Assembly (NCBI RefSeq): GCF_963924675.1
Contig: NC_089221.1
Coordinates: 137,992,263-138,056,262 of the forward strand
DNA: 64,000 bases
Source of the DNA: Phocoena phocoena
Taxonomy: Eukaryota > Chordata > Mammalia > Artiodactyla > Phocoenidae
Direction: 5' to 3'
Position numbers and translations under genes: made by a program. Position 1 is the first letter of the stretch; the number at the start of each line of letters is the position of its first letter. This document shows positions 11,771 through 23,640 of the stretch, one piece after another. A model generated the notes under the pieces. That model did no database searches. It saw only the letters and a program-made list of their open reading frames with translations, and was not told the DNA's origin.

Positions 11771-13630
11771 TTGTATGATTTTTATCACTTATATTTGAGT
11801 AGTGAGATGTTTTAAAAATTTAAAAAGTGACTTTAAAAACAATTTCCCAAGTCTTTCCATGTGAAATGGCTAAAGTATAATTCAAATACTTTAGAGGGAA
11901 ACCTCAACTCAATGGAAAAAACTCTGATGTAAATCTACGCACTCTCTGAAGTTTATTGGCAATAATGGTTCTACCATACCTGCAGGCATCAAACAATCAA
12001 GGTCTCCAGATGGACATCTAGACATTACAACAGTGATCACATCAACAGTATTTCTAAAAGCCTACGTGTGGGAGGTAGACTTTTCTATCCCAGCAGTATG
12101 ACTTCAGGATAAATCATAAATCATAATTATTTATCCAGCAGTATGATTCCAGGATAAATAATTATCCCTAAGGGAGAGGGAGAAGCACTGTTTTCTCTGG
12201 GAAGAACTTTTTCACTTTCATCTTTTCAAGGAGCAACGGCAGACTCTTTTGCTTGCCATGGTCATAATGCTGTTAAAGAGGAATGGGCATGCTGTCCAGG
12301 ATGGTCAAGTTCAGTCTTAGGCTGGATGTGGCAGAAACCAATATGTGTTAATTTCTAAAAGGTAGATCTGATTCATCTGTACCAAAGGGTGTTGCATTTT
12401 CAGGGCAACACTCTTTATAAAATGCTATTGGTGGAGATAAACATGGATGAAACTGAAAAAAGCAGAGAGATGTGTCAATAGGATGAACCACATTTAAAAT
12501 TTAATGGAATGAAATCTTAATCAGGGAGCTTAGTGATGGTGCATCTTCTCAGTTTACAACATGCATCGGGATACTCACATGAATCCTCATCAAGCAGAGA
12601 AGCTCTTTGGTTATGATTCTTGTAGTATACACTTTAGAAGTTTTTATATACGTCTCCTAGTCCAAACATGGATTAGTTATCACGATAAATCTTTCCCTGA
12701 GGATTAAGGTTCTGAAAGACCTCAGCATCCTCAATTCTTCTCGGTAAAGGTGATCGCCAGAACAACCTTAGTCTGTAGGTATCTCACTGCGCTCTCGACA
12801 AGAATTTGTGGCTGCCTCCTACTCCCACTCCCCACAAGATTTTGCGTGTTCTCTAGGAACTGAAAAATCAAGGTTTTCCTTACAAAGTACCGACAGCTGA
12901 GATACAGATTACTGATGAGGTGAGAAGTCCCTCTGAACACATGCTCAGTGGGAGAATATCCAAAAAAGATGTTGTAGAGCCGAGAGACAGAGAATTCCTC
13001 AGCAAGACTTCTTTCATTCTATAAGAGTCCTGTTTCTTACACCCCGGATTAAGATGTGGCCAAAAAATAATTTGTGACTGAGGGAGAGGGGAGCAAAATT
13101 ACTGGGTTGAGTTGTCACTTCTAACTCCAAACGCTGGCTCAGAAACAGGCTGTGCTTGCTGAAAAACAACCCGAGATGTATTGCTTGTGGTGGTTTATTT
13201 TTTAGAAGGAATACGAAACTTTTGCTTGTCAGTCACTTGCAGGGGGAAGGGGAGTGGAAAATGACAAGTAGAAGTGGCAGGAGGAGCGTGTGGTCACCCC
13301 CCTCTGCTGCCCAAGGTTTTATGGAACATGCTGTTTTCTGGGACCTCCTACCTGCATCAGGAATAAGCTTATGTGCTACACTGGATCTTGACCCACTGTT
13401 TGGATCCACTTATTTCTCTCCTGGGGGGTTAGGATGAAGGCAAGCCTGGAGCATACTCAGCATTATGAGGATAAAGACTACCATTATATTTTCAACCGGA
13501 AAAGCTCTTCCTCTTCCTGATTCCAAAGTCCTGTCAAGTAGCTATTGTCTATGCTATACATATTTGGCTAATGTCTAAGAAGCAAGTTGGACATTGGCTT
13601 AGGGTGTTTGTCTTCTAGATAGGGATTTTT
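11771..13630. other. Unassigned non-coding stretch
   Basis: No repeat family is recognised. The longest open stretches (minus strand 12731-12940, plus strand 13156-13437) lack recognisable domains and splice context. A 45-bp tandem duplication lies at about 12091-12170. Confidence 0.5.
12091..12170. repeat. Short tandem duplication, period 45
   Basis: CAGCAGTATGACTTCAGGAT at 12091-12110 recurs as CAGCAGTATGATTCCAGGAT at 12136-12155. Both copies are followed by AAAT-rich text. This is a local imperfect duplication of about 45 bp. Confidence 0.75.
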
Positions 13631-13664
13631 CTTCATGTACTGGAATCATACAGCCCCACACCAA

Positions 13665-13692
13665 AACACACACACACACACACACACGCAGA

Positions 13693-13729
<37 letters not shown>
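13665..13729. repeat. (CA)n microsatellite
   Basis: CA dinucleotides with one interruption (GCAGACAAA) near 13688-13696. The open frame translating as Thr-His repeats is an artefact. Confidence 0.97.
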
Positions 13730-13732
<3 letters not shown>

Positions 13733-14239
13733 CAAACAGGTTTTCATAGGGTTCCTGATGGAATCTGTAGTCAGATCTGATATTTTCTGTTTCTGGTTAC
13801 CTAGATATGATTTCAATCTCAGTGGGAAAAAAAACCAGTATGAGCAATATGGAAATATAACAGAGAGCTAAGTTTGTTGTTTGTTTCATGCAATTTATAA
13901 TCTTTTGTTTAACTAATTCTTGAAGTTTGGTCCTGACTACTGATATCCTGCAGAGTGGAATGCAAACCATTTCAAAACAGCTGGGCAACTGAACCTTGGA
14001 AAACCCTCAAAACCTTGTAAAATCATGACTAATCAATAAAGATTTTAAGTTTCTTGGAAACAATGGAATGGTTCTCCATTTCTCTAGCCTGCAGAGATGC
14101 TTATATGAGGTAGACATGCTGTAATTCAGTGCTTAGTGAATAAAATATTTGTGGAAGGCCTACCATGTGTTCAATAATAGGCTTGTTATTTGTAGAGAAC
14201 TGAGATAGAGTCCTAGTGCTTCTCCTTTCTGGTCTAGAC

Positions 14240-14610
14240 AACTGTCACATGTACTCTACTTGTCCTTTACATTGCTCCATCAGATTTATCTTTCTAAAAC
14301 CCTAATCTCATCACATTTTTCTTTACATCCTACATTTTCTTAATTGCTTATTTAATCAAGTTCAAATGAACACTCTCTGTGAACTAGTTGCAAACTATCA
14401 CTGCTTCTTTAGCTCTTACCAACCCAACAGACAAATTATTTTCCCTCACAAGATTTCTAGCAAACTCAGATATTCACGTGTTTGCTCACTCTCATTCCTA
14501 TGACTCAGTCATTCTTTCCCATGGACTTGACCCAACCATATTCTTCAAGCTGAAATTAGCTGCCACCTCCTTCAGGGATCCTTCATTATACTCCATCTCT
14601 GGCCAGCATT
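14240..14610 (+). mobile_element. LINE L2 internal/3' fragment
   Basis: 'CTTTCTAAAACCCTAATCTC', 'TAATTGCTTATTTAATCAAG', 'TTGCTCACTCTCATTCCTAT' and 'GCTGCCACCTCCTTCAGGGA' follow the L2 3' region. The 192-codon open frame at 14388-14966 begins inside this fossil and shows no domain, so I do not call it a gene. Confidence 0.6.
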
Positions 14611-15105
14611 TCCTCCTCCTCCTTGTATTACATAATGTTATTACTTCTTGCAGCTCTTCCCTGAACTATGAGGTCCTGACAACAGACCCTCCTCCTGGAG
14701 TTATCAAATATTCCCTTGCTCAAGCTGAAAATGCCTTCTTTAATGTCTCAATTTTCATTTTCTTAAGAGTTTTGGAAAAATCACTGTTTGGCTTCTGGGC
14801 ATATGGATTCACTATCTTATCATATATCCAGGCATTCAAAAGTCTCTCCGCCCCATCAGTCAGCCCATCATGTTTTCTCATCACTGCTGATTACATTTGT
14901 CTAAAGCTGCTAAGTTGTTTGGGCATTCTAAGAAATAATTTTGTGGGGTTTTCTTTTTTCAACTAGAAAGGGCTTTTTGAAGCAGGGATAAAAAAAATCA
15001 GCTACTGTAAATGTGGGTGAGGAGGGTCATTTATATACTGTTATTATCTCTTATCATACAATTCAGAAAATTTAGCTCTTGGAATATTCTTAGCAAAGTT
15101 ACAAA
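14611..15105. other. Unassigned non-coding stretch
   Basis: It continues rightward from the L2 fragment. It could be diverged L2 or unique sequence. No supported gene. Confidence 0.4.
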
Positions 15106-15215
15106 TGCTTTGAGGTGAAGGGATATATTTTATTTCTCTTTATATCCTCTTGGTACCTAGTACAGTGTCATGAACATAGCAAGAGCTTGTTAAACATTCG
15201 TTGAAATGAATATTT
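15106..15215 (+). mobile_element. LINE L2 3' end
   Basis: 'CTTGGTACCTAGTACAGTGT', then 'CATGAACATAGCAAGAGCTT', then 'AAACATTCGTTGAAATGAA' is the L2 terminal sequence on the plus strand. Confidence 0.7.
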
Positions 15216-16435
15216 TCTAAAAGGGAAATCCATGTTAGTGTTTCTCTTCCTAAAGTGTTGCTACTGTCTTATTTCATGAGAAAGCCCTAACAGAGCTTCT
15301 AAAATATGATCAAGGTTTCTTTGCCAACATATATATTTTTTCAGAGAAATCACAGCAAAGTAGCACATTTTTTTTAATGCTATTAAAATATCATTTGGTG
15401 GTAGTTCTCCCCTCAAGTTAATAGTGCTTAGCAAAGAAGCCCTCTTACAGAAAACACAAGCTTTGCCTTCAGAGCAGAAAAGTAAATAGCTATCATTTGT
15501 TCTCCCCCATTTTTCAAATATAGTACCATCTGGTTTATCCCTTAGCCCTGGAGAACCATTTAAAAAATTATTTCCCCATGATCCATTCTCCATCCTATCC
15601 TTGTCCTGGAGATATTCCTGTACTTATCATTATCTCACCAGTATACGATAACCACTCCTGTTTATAAAGGTATTCATTACCTCACAGAAGTTTGAGCAAA
15701 GTTATAAGAACCAAATTCTTCCATGTCCGGGTTCTAAAATGTAGCCACAGATTGTAGGCATCATTGGGGACTGGGCTATCTTTCACTCACAAACTTTTGC
15801 CAGAATTATAAGATTATGCTGGTACTTAGAATCCCACTCTAATTGCCTTCTCATGTGGCACACATCTTGAAGCCCTGGGTTACTATGCTATACCTCATCA
15901 ACTCCCCATGCCTCTCTTCTCTGCATTATGTAGCATGAAGTTGGAAAACTGCGTGGGGTAGCTGGTGCTAGACTTCCATTCTGGAGGGTCTCACACTGTA
16001 GAGTTTTAGGGTTCAGAATGGACCCTTATCCTAGATTCCTTTTAGAATGGCCCTGGGAATGTAAGAAAACAGGCTCATATGTACCATCAAAACAAGATAT
16101 GGATGAAACTTCCAATTTGCGATGTGGAAACAGCCTAGAGAAAAACCTCAACAGACAGGGCTGTCATTTGGCTGTCAGGCAGCATCAAGCCATTTACCAA
16201 ATACCTTTTCAGTACTGTTGTCTGTCTGAGACCCTCAATATACTTGACCCAGGTTTTCAAGTTTTAGAATTTTGGCTGCACAGCATTTTAACAATGCCAA
16301 GATGTCATGAAAAATATGTTCTTTAATTGAGGGGACCATTCAAATATATTTTTTGGCCTTCAGTATCTGTGACTTTTATTAACAATGGCAAGTGGTGACA
16401 CGTGCTTTGAAGAGAAATCATGTAGGACAAGGGTC
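15216..16435. other. Unassigned non-coding stretch
   Basis: Two open frames (minus 15261-15593, 110 codons; plus 16018-16326, 102 codons) lie here. Neither has a recognisable domain or convincing start or splice context, so neither is called. Confidence 0.45.
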
Positions 16436-16439
16436 TAGA

Positions 16440-16770
16440 GAGTGATATAGCAGTGACTTATAAGTATGGGGTCAGGGACTCTTTTGATGATGAGATAAAA
16501 TTTGACTGCAGACTTGAATGAAGTGAGAGAGTAAACAGTATAAAAATGTGGAGGAAGGACATTCAGATAGAAGTAACCCATCTGCAAAGGCCTTGAGATG
16601 GGAACACGTTTGAGAAAGACCAACAAAGTCATGATGCTGGAGTTCAGTGAACGAATGGAGAGTCATAGGAAACAACTTCAGAGGAATAGTGAAAAAACGG
16701 GTTATGGAAGGCTCTGTGGGCCATAGCAAGGATATCGGATTTTATTCTGAGATGGGGGCGTCAATGAAAG
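16440..16770 (-). mobile_element. LINE L2 fragment, antisense
   Basis: On the plus strand it reads 'TCTGCAAAGGCCTTGAGATG', 'GAAGGCTCTGTGGGCCATAG', 'GGATTTTATTCTGAGATGG'. This is the antisense of the L2 3' region ('...GGCCCTTTGCA', '...ATGGCCTACAAGGCC'). It is diverged. Confidence 0.6.
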
Positions 16771-16799
16771 TTTTGAGATAATAAAGGGTTAAATAAGAC

Positions 16800-17360
16800 A
16801 AAAGGGAATCAAGAATACTATAAATACCAAGCTAAACACTAAAAAAGAAACACAAAACTTCATAAATAGCCAAAGGCAGAAAATAAAAGCAAAGAAGACA
16901 CAGTGAATGAAGAAAGAAAGTAGATACGATGCTCACAGAAATTACAACATAAATGACAGATTGGGCACCAAACATAAGTCACATCAATAAACATGAATGA
17001 GCTTAACTCACCTATTAAAATAAAATGATTCTCAAATCTATTCATCAATGAAAATCTAAATTCAATGTTGTATATAAGAGATGCAGCTAAAATGCAGAGA
17101 TTCAAGGCTAAAAATAAAGAAATGCACTGATTTACCACAAGCAAATGAAAACAATAAGAATGCAGAAATTGAAATTCTCATAACAAAGTAGAATTCAAGC
17201 CCAAGCATAAAATGAAGCCAAAGACATTTTATAATTCTAAAAGCCATACTTCTCTATGGAAAATATAACAAAATTCAATAGCATTCACATACACAAATGA
17301 TAGTTGGAAGACAATGAATAAGAAAATCTTATTTATAATAGCAATAAAAAAGATAAAGTA
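16800..17360 (+). mobile_element. Old L1 ORF2, left half of split element
   Basis: Decayed ORF2 text ('TAGCCAAAGGCAGAAAATAA', 'CTTAACTCACCTATTAAAAT', 'TATTTATAATAGCAATAAAA') ends at AGATAAAGTA (17351-17360). The same old L1 resumes at 23641 with AGATAAAATA TTTAGGAACC, which continues the ORF2 sense. The 6.3 kb between is therefore an insertion, and the 10-mer is its TSD (one mismatch). Confidence 0.75.
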
Positions 17361-17554
17361 GTTCTCTGTGCCTGGAGACCACCCTCACCATTTCCCTGTG
17401 AAGCCCTGCATGGTGTGGGGCGCTCTCCTTTCCAGAACTGCGCAGAAAGAGGTGCTGGAAATACAACAAACAAGCAGCCACTGACGGTGCCTTCGCAGAG
17501 CTGATACTTTTGGTGGGAGAAAATTAAGGAAGAAGTGAAATTTGTGGCCCTGAA
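17361..17554. other. Extra 5' segment of the inserted L1 (possible 5' transduction)
   Basis: These about 195 bp lie inside the TSDs of the L1 insertion but upstream of its recognisable 5' end (AACCAAGATGGCAGAGTAGA, from 17554). Part of it ('GGTGCTGGAAATACAACAAA', 'GTGCCTTCGCAGAGCTGATA') resembles an antisense L2 end, which is unlike L1 5'UTR. The simplest reading is upstream flanking DNA co-transcribed with the source L1 and carried along. An independent older insertion at the same site is an alternative. Confidence 0.45.
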
Positions 17555-18447
17555 CCAAGATGGCAGAGTAGAAGGATGTGCTCTCACTCCCTCTTGTGAA
17601 AACACTGGAATCACAACTAGCTGCTGGACAATCATCGACAGGAAGACACTGGAACTCACCAAAAAGATACCCCACATCCAAAGACAAAGGAGAAGCCACA
17701 ATAAGATGGTAGGAGTGGCGCAATCACAGTAAAATCAAATCCCATAACCACTGAGTGGGTGACTCACACACTGGAGGACACTTATACCATAGAAGTCCAC
17801 CCACTGGAGTGAAGGTTCTGAGCCCCACGTCAGGCTTCCCAACCTGGGGGTTTGCAACGGGAGGAGGAATTCCTAGAGAATCAGACTTTGAAGGCTAGTG
17901 GGATTTGATTGCAGGACTTCGACAGGACTGGGGGAAACAGAGACCCCACTCTTGGAGGACACACACAAAGTAGTGTGCACATCAGGACACAGGAAGGAGC
18001 AGTGACCCCAGAGGAGACTGAACGAGACCTACTTGCTAGTGTTGGAGGTTCTCCTGTAGAGGTCGGGGGGGTGGCTGTGGCTCAAGGTGGGGACAAGGAC
18101 ACTGTCAGCAGAAGTTCTGGGAAGTATTCCTTGGTGTGAGCACTCCCAGAATCTGCCATTAGCCCCACCAAAGAACCCAGGTAGGTTCCAGTGTTGGGTT
18201 GCCTCAGGCCAAACAACCAAGAAGAAGGGAACTCAGCCCCACCCATGAGCAGTCAAGTGGATTAAATTTTACAGAGCTCTGCCCACCAGAGCAACACTCA
18301 GCTCTACCCACCACCAGTCCCTCCCATCAGGAAGCTTGCACAAGCCTCTTAGATAGCCTCATCCACCAGAGGGCGGAAAGCAGAAGCAAGAAAACTACAA
18401 TCCTAGAGCCTATAGAACAAAAACCACATTCACAGAAAGATAGACAA

Positions 18448-19105
18448 GATGAAAAGGCAGAGGGCTACGTATCAGATGAAGGAACAAGATAAAACCCCAG
18501 AAAAACAACTAAATGAAGTGGAGATAGGCAATCTTCCTGAAAAATAATTCAGAATAATGACAGTGAAGATGATCCAGGACCTTGGAAAAAGAATGGAGGC
18601 AAAGATCGAGAAGATGCAAGAAATGTTTAACAAAGATCTAGAAGAATTAAAGAACAAACAAACAGAGATGAACAATACAATAACTGAAATGAAAACTACA
18701 CTAGAAGGAATCAATAGCAGAATAACTGAGGCAGAAGAACGGATAAGTGAGCTGGAAGACAGAATGGTGGAATTCACTGATGTGGAAGAGAATTAAAGAA
18801 AAAAGAATGAAAAGAAATGAAGACAGCCTAAGAGCCCTCTGGGACAACATTAAATGCAACAACATTCTCATTATAGGGGTCCCAGAAGGAGAAGAGAGAG
18901 AGAAAGACCAGAGAAAATATTTGAAGAGATTATAGTCGAAAAATTCCCTAACGTGGGAAAGGAAATAGCCACCCAACTCCAGGAAGCACAGCAAGTCCCA
19001 TACAGGATAAACCCAAGGAGAAACATGATGAGACACATAGTAATCAAATTGGCAAAAATTAAAGACAAAGAAAAATTATTAAAAGCAGCAAGGGAAAATT
19101 GACAA
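18448..19105 (+). pseudogene. L1 ORF1 (RNA-binding protein) relic
   Basis: L1 ORF1 protein is a trimeric coiled-coil RNA-binding chaperone that coats L1 RNA. Here a Glu/Lys/Met-rich coiled-coil segment (18557-18796, including 'KRMEAKIEKMQEMFNKDLEE') is followed, after a frameshift and a stop, by the segment ending 'KAAREN' near 19100. At least two frame changes break it (frames of 18557, 18747 and 18854). ORF1 proteins are usually about 340 residues, so the relic covers most but not all. Order and spacing to ORF2 are as in intact L1. Confidence 0.75.
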
Positions 19106-19427
19106 ATAACATACAAGGGAACTCCCATAAGGTTAACAGCTGATTTCTCAGCAGAAACTCTACAAGCCAGATGGGAGTGGCATGATAAAGTGATGAAAGG
19201 GAAGAGCCTAAAATCGTTATTACTCTACCCGGCAAGGATATCATTCAGATTCAGTGGAGAAATCAAAAGCTTTACAGACAAGCAAAAGTGAAGATAAATC
19301 AGCACCACCAAACCAACTCTACAACAAAGTCTAAAGGAACTCTTCTAAGTGGGAAACACAAGAGAAGAAAAGCACCTACAAAAACAAACTCAAAACAATT
19401 AAAAAAACAGTCATAGGAACATACATA

Positions 19428-22400
19428 TTGATAATTACCTTAAACATGAATGGATTAAATGTTACAACCAGGAGACACAGGCTTGCTGAATGGATACAAA
19501 AAGAAGACCCATATATATGCTGTCTACAAGAGACCCACTTAAGACCTAGGGACACATTCAGACTGAAAGTGAGGGGATGGAAAAAGATATTCCATGCAAA
19601 TGGAAATCAAAAGAAAGCTGGAGTAGCAATACTCATATCAGATAGACATTAAAATAAAGAATGTTACAAGAGACAAACAAGGACACTACATAATGAGCAA
19701 GGGATCAATCCAAGAAGAACATATAACAATTATAAATATATATGCACCCAACATAGGAGTACCTCACTACATAAGGCAACTGCTAATAGCTATAAAAGAG
19801 GAAATCGAAAGTAACACAATAATAGTGGGGGTCTTAAACACCTCACTTAACACCAATGGACAGGTCATACAAAATGAAAATAAATAAGGAAACAGAAGCT
19901 TTAAATGGCACAATAGACCAGATACATTTAATTGATACTTATAGGACATTCCATCCAAAAACAGCAGATTACACTTTCTTCTCAAGTGCACACGGAACGT
20001 TCTCCAGGAAAGATCATATCTTGGGTCACGAATCAAGCCTCAGTAAATTTAAGAAAACTGATATCAAATCAAGCATCTTTTCTGAACACAGCTCTATGAG
20101 ATTAGAAATCAATTACAGGGGAAAAACTTAAAAAGCACAAACACATGGAGGCTAAACAATAAACTACTGAATAACCAAGAGATCACTGAAGAAATCAAAG
20201 AGGAAATCGAAAAATACATAGAAATAAATGACAATGAAAACATGACAATCCAAAACCTATGGGATGCAGCAAAAGCACTTCTAAGAGGTAAGTTTATAGC
20301 TATACAAGCCTACCTCAAGAAACAAGAAAAATCTCAAATAAACAATCTAACCTTACACCTAAAGGAACTAGAGAAAGAAGGACAAACAAAAAACAAAGCT
20401 AGCAGAAGGAAAGAAATCATAAAGATCAGAGCAGAAAAAAATGAAATGGAAACAAAGAAAACAATAGCAAAGATCAATAAAACCAAAAGCTGGTTCTTTG
20501 AGAATATAAACAAAATTGATAAACCATTAGCCAGACTCATCAAAAAAAAGAGGGAGAGGACTCAAATCAATAAAATTAGAAATGAAAAAGGAGAAGTTAC
20601 AACAGACACCTCAGAAATACAAAGCATCCAAAAAGACTACTACAAGCAACTCTACGCCAATAAAATAGAGAACCTGGAAGAAACGAACAAATTCTTAGAA
20701 AGGTAGAACCTTCCAAGACTGAACCAGGAAGAAATAGAAAATATGAACAGACCAATCACAAGTAATGAAATTGAAACTGTGATTAAAAATCTTCCAACAA
20801 ACAAAAGTCCAGGACCAGATGGCTTCACAGGTGAATTCTATCAAACATTTAGAGAAGAGCTAACACGTATCCTTCTCAAACTCTTCCAAAAAATTGCACA
20901 GGAAGGAACACTCCCAAACTCATTCTGTGATGCCACCATCACTCTGATACCAAAACCAGACAAAGGTACTACAAAAAAAGAAAATTACAGACCAATATCA
21001 CTGATGAATATAGATGCAAAAATCCTCAATAAAATACTAGCAAACAGAATCCAACAACACATTGAAGGGATCATACACCATGATGACGTGGGATTTATCC
21101 CAGGAATGCAAGGATTCTTCAATATACGCAAATCAATCAATGTGATACACCATATAAACAAACTGAAGAATTAAGACCATATGATCATCTCAATTGATGC
21201 AGAAAAAACTTTTGACAAAATTCAACACTCATTTATGGTAAAAACTCTCTGGAATGTGGGCACAGAGGGAACCCACCTCAACATAATAAAGGCCATATAT
21301 GACAAACCCACAGCAAACATCATTCTCAATGGTGAAAAACTGAAAGCATTTCCTCTAAGATCAGGGACAAGACAAGGATGTCCACTCTCACCACTATTAT
21401 TCAACATAGTTTTGGAAGTCCTAGCCACAGCAATCAGAGAAGTAAAAGAAATAAAAAGAATACAAATTGGAAGAGAAGAAGTGAAACTGTCACTGTTTGC
21501 AGATGACATGATACTATACCTAGAGAATCCTCAAGATGCTACCAGAAAACTACTAGAGCTAATCAATGAATTTGGTAAAGTTGCAGGGTACAAAATTAAT
21601 GCACAGAAATCTCTTGCACTCCCATACACTAATGATGAAAAATCTGAAAGAGAAATTAAGGAAACACGCCCATTTACCATTGCAACAAAAAAGAATAAAA
21701 TACCTAAGAATAAACCTACCTAAGGTGACAAAAGACCTGTATGCAGAAAACTATAAAACACTGATGAAAGAAATTAAAGATGATACAAACAGATGGAGAG
21801 ATATACCAGGTTCTTGGATTGGAAGAATCAATATTGTGAAAATGACTATACTACCCAAAGCAACTTACAGATTCAATGCAATCCCTATCAAATTACCAAT
21901 GGCATTTTTTTACAGAACTGGAACAAAAAACTTAAAATTTGTATGGAGACACAAAAGCCAAAGCAGTCTTGAGGGAACAAGACGGAGCTGGAGGAATCAT
22001 ATTCCCTGACTTCAGACTATACTACAAAGCTACAGTAATGAAGACAATATGGTACTGGCAGAAAAACAGAAACATAGATCAATGGAACAAGATAGAAAGC
22101 CCAGAGATAAACCCACGCACCTGTGGTCAACTAATCTATGACAAAGGAGGCAAGGGTATACAATGGAGAAAAGACAGTATCTTCAATAAGTGGTGCTAGA
22201 AAACTGGACAGCTACTTGTTAAGGAGTGAAATTAGAACACTCCCCAACACCATACACAAAAACAAACTCAAAATGGATTAGTGACCTAATGTAAGACTGG
22301 ACACTGTAAAACTCTTAGAGGAAAACGTAGGAAGAACACTCTTTGACATAAATCACAGCAAGATCTTTTATGATCCACCTCCTAGAGTAATGAAAACAAA

Positions 22401-23414
22401 AATAAACAAATGGGACCTAGTGAAACTTCAAAGCTTTTGCACAGCAAAGGAAACGATAAGATGAAAAGACAACCTACAGAATGGGAGAAAATATCTGTAA
22501 ATGAATCAACGGACAATCGATTAGTCTCCAAAATATATAAACAGCTCATGCAGCTCAATATTAAAAAAACAAACAACCCAATCCAAAAATGGGCAGAAGA
22601 CCTAAAAAGACGTTTCTCCAAAGAAGACATACAGATGGCCAAGAAGCACATGAAAAGCTGCTCAACATCACTAATCATTAGAGAAATGCAAATCAAAACT
22701 ACAATGAGGTATCACCTCACACCAGTTAGAATGGGCATCATCAGAAAATCTACAAACAACAAAGGCTGGAGAGGGTGTGGAGAAAAGGCAACCCTCTTGC
22801 ACTGTTGGTTGGAATGTAAATTGATACAGCTACTATGGAGAACAGTATGGAGGTTCCTTAAAAAACTAAAAATAGAATTACCATATTACCCAGCAATCCC
22901 ACTACTGGGCATATACCCAGAGAAAACCATAATTCAAAAAGACACATGCAGGGCTTTCCTGGTGGCACAGTGGTTGAGAGTCCGCCTGCGGATTCAGGGG
23001 ACACGGGTTCGTGCCCCAGTCCGGGAAGATCCCACATGCCGCGGAGCAGCTGGGCCCATGAGCCATGGCCGCTGAGCCTGCGCATCTGTAGCCTGTGCTC
23101 CGCAACGGGAGAGGCCACAACAGTGAGAGGCCTGCGTACCGCGAAAAAAAAAAGAAGACACCTGCATCCTAATGTTCATTGCAGCACTATTTACAATATC
23201 CAGGTCATGGAAGCAACCTAAATACCCATCAAGACATGAATAGGTAAAGAAGATGTGGTACGTGTATACAATGGAATATTATTCAGCCATAAAAAGGAAC
23301 GAAATTGGGTCATTTGTTGAGACATGGATGGCTCTAGAGATTGTCATACAGAGTGAAGTAAGTCAGAAAGAGGAAAACAAATATCATATATTAATGCATA
23401 TATGTGGAACCTAG
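19428..23414 (+). pseudogene. L1 ORF2 (endonuclease/reverse transcriptase) relic
   Basis: ORF2 provides the APE-type endonuclease, reverse transcriptase and Cys-rich C-terminus for target-primed reverse transcription. The endonuclease N-terminus is visible ('HRLAEWIQKEDPYICCLQET', 19428-19652). The RT has '[13 protein letters not shown]' and an intact catalytic FADDM (codons at 21496-21510). The C-terminal end closes with a TAG at 23412-23414. Stops near 19650, 20704 and 21172, and frame shifts near 19680-19860, 21690 and 21950, break it. A SINE at 22951-23154 splits the C-terminus. It is not translatable as one protein. Confidence 0.85.
22951..23154 (+). mobile_element. CHR-2-like tRNA-derived SINE inside L1 ORF2
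   Basis: The head GGGCTTTCCTGGTGGCACAG, the RNA polymerase III B-box-like 'GGGTTCGTGCCCC' and the GC-rich body ending CGTACCGCG plus an A-run identify it. A 12-bp TSD with one mismatch flanks it (AAGACACATGCA 22939-22950; AAGACACCTGCA 23155-23166). It inserted after the host L1. Confidence 0.93.
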
Positions 23415-23640
23415 AATAATTGTACAGGTTAACCCGTTTTTAGGACAGAAATCGAGACACAGATGTAGAGAACAAACATATGGACACCAAGGGGGGAAAG
23501 CCGTGGGGCGATGGGGGTGGTGGTGTGATGAACTGGGAGATTGGGATTGACATGTATACACTGATATGTATAAAATTGATGACCAATAAGAACCTGCTGT
23601 ATAAAAAAATATATGAAATTCAAAAATTAAAAAAGAAAGA

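Larger units (their letters stand above)
17555..23640 (+). mobile_element. Nearly full-length cetacean L1 (5'UTR, ORF1, ORF2, 3'UTR), degenerate
   Basis: A 5'UTR begins with AAGATGGCAGAGTAGAAGGA. It is followed by ORF1 (about 18450-19105), ORF2 (about 19428-23414) and a 3'UTR ending in an A-rich tail at about 23640. A CHR-2-like SINE interrupts ORF2 at 22951-23154. Both reading frames carry stops and frameshifts, so this copy is dead. It is the best-preserved L1 in the window. It sits in an older L1 with the TSD AGATAAA(G/A)TA at 17351-17360 and 23641-23650. Confidence 0.88.

Noticed and set aside
12731..12940. Minus-strand frame considered as part of a processed pseudogene
   Set aside because: Extended translation in the neighbouring frames gave many stops and no recognisable protein; no poly-A or TSD was found.
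14388..14966. 192-codon open frame, the longest outside L1 ORF2
   Set aside because: It starts inside a decayed L2 fragment, has no recognisable domain, Kozak support or splice context, and its composition is that of the surrounding non-coding DNA.
16018..16326. 102-codon open frame in unassigned DNA
   Set aside because: No domain, no upstream promoter or splice evidence, and such a length is expected by chance in 64 kb and six frames.
17333..17701. 122-codon minus-strand frame
   Set aside because: It runs antisense across the L1 insertion boundary and its 5' segment, so it cannot be an old host exon in this form.
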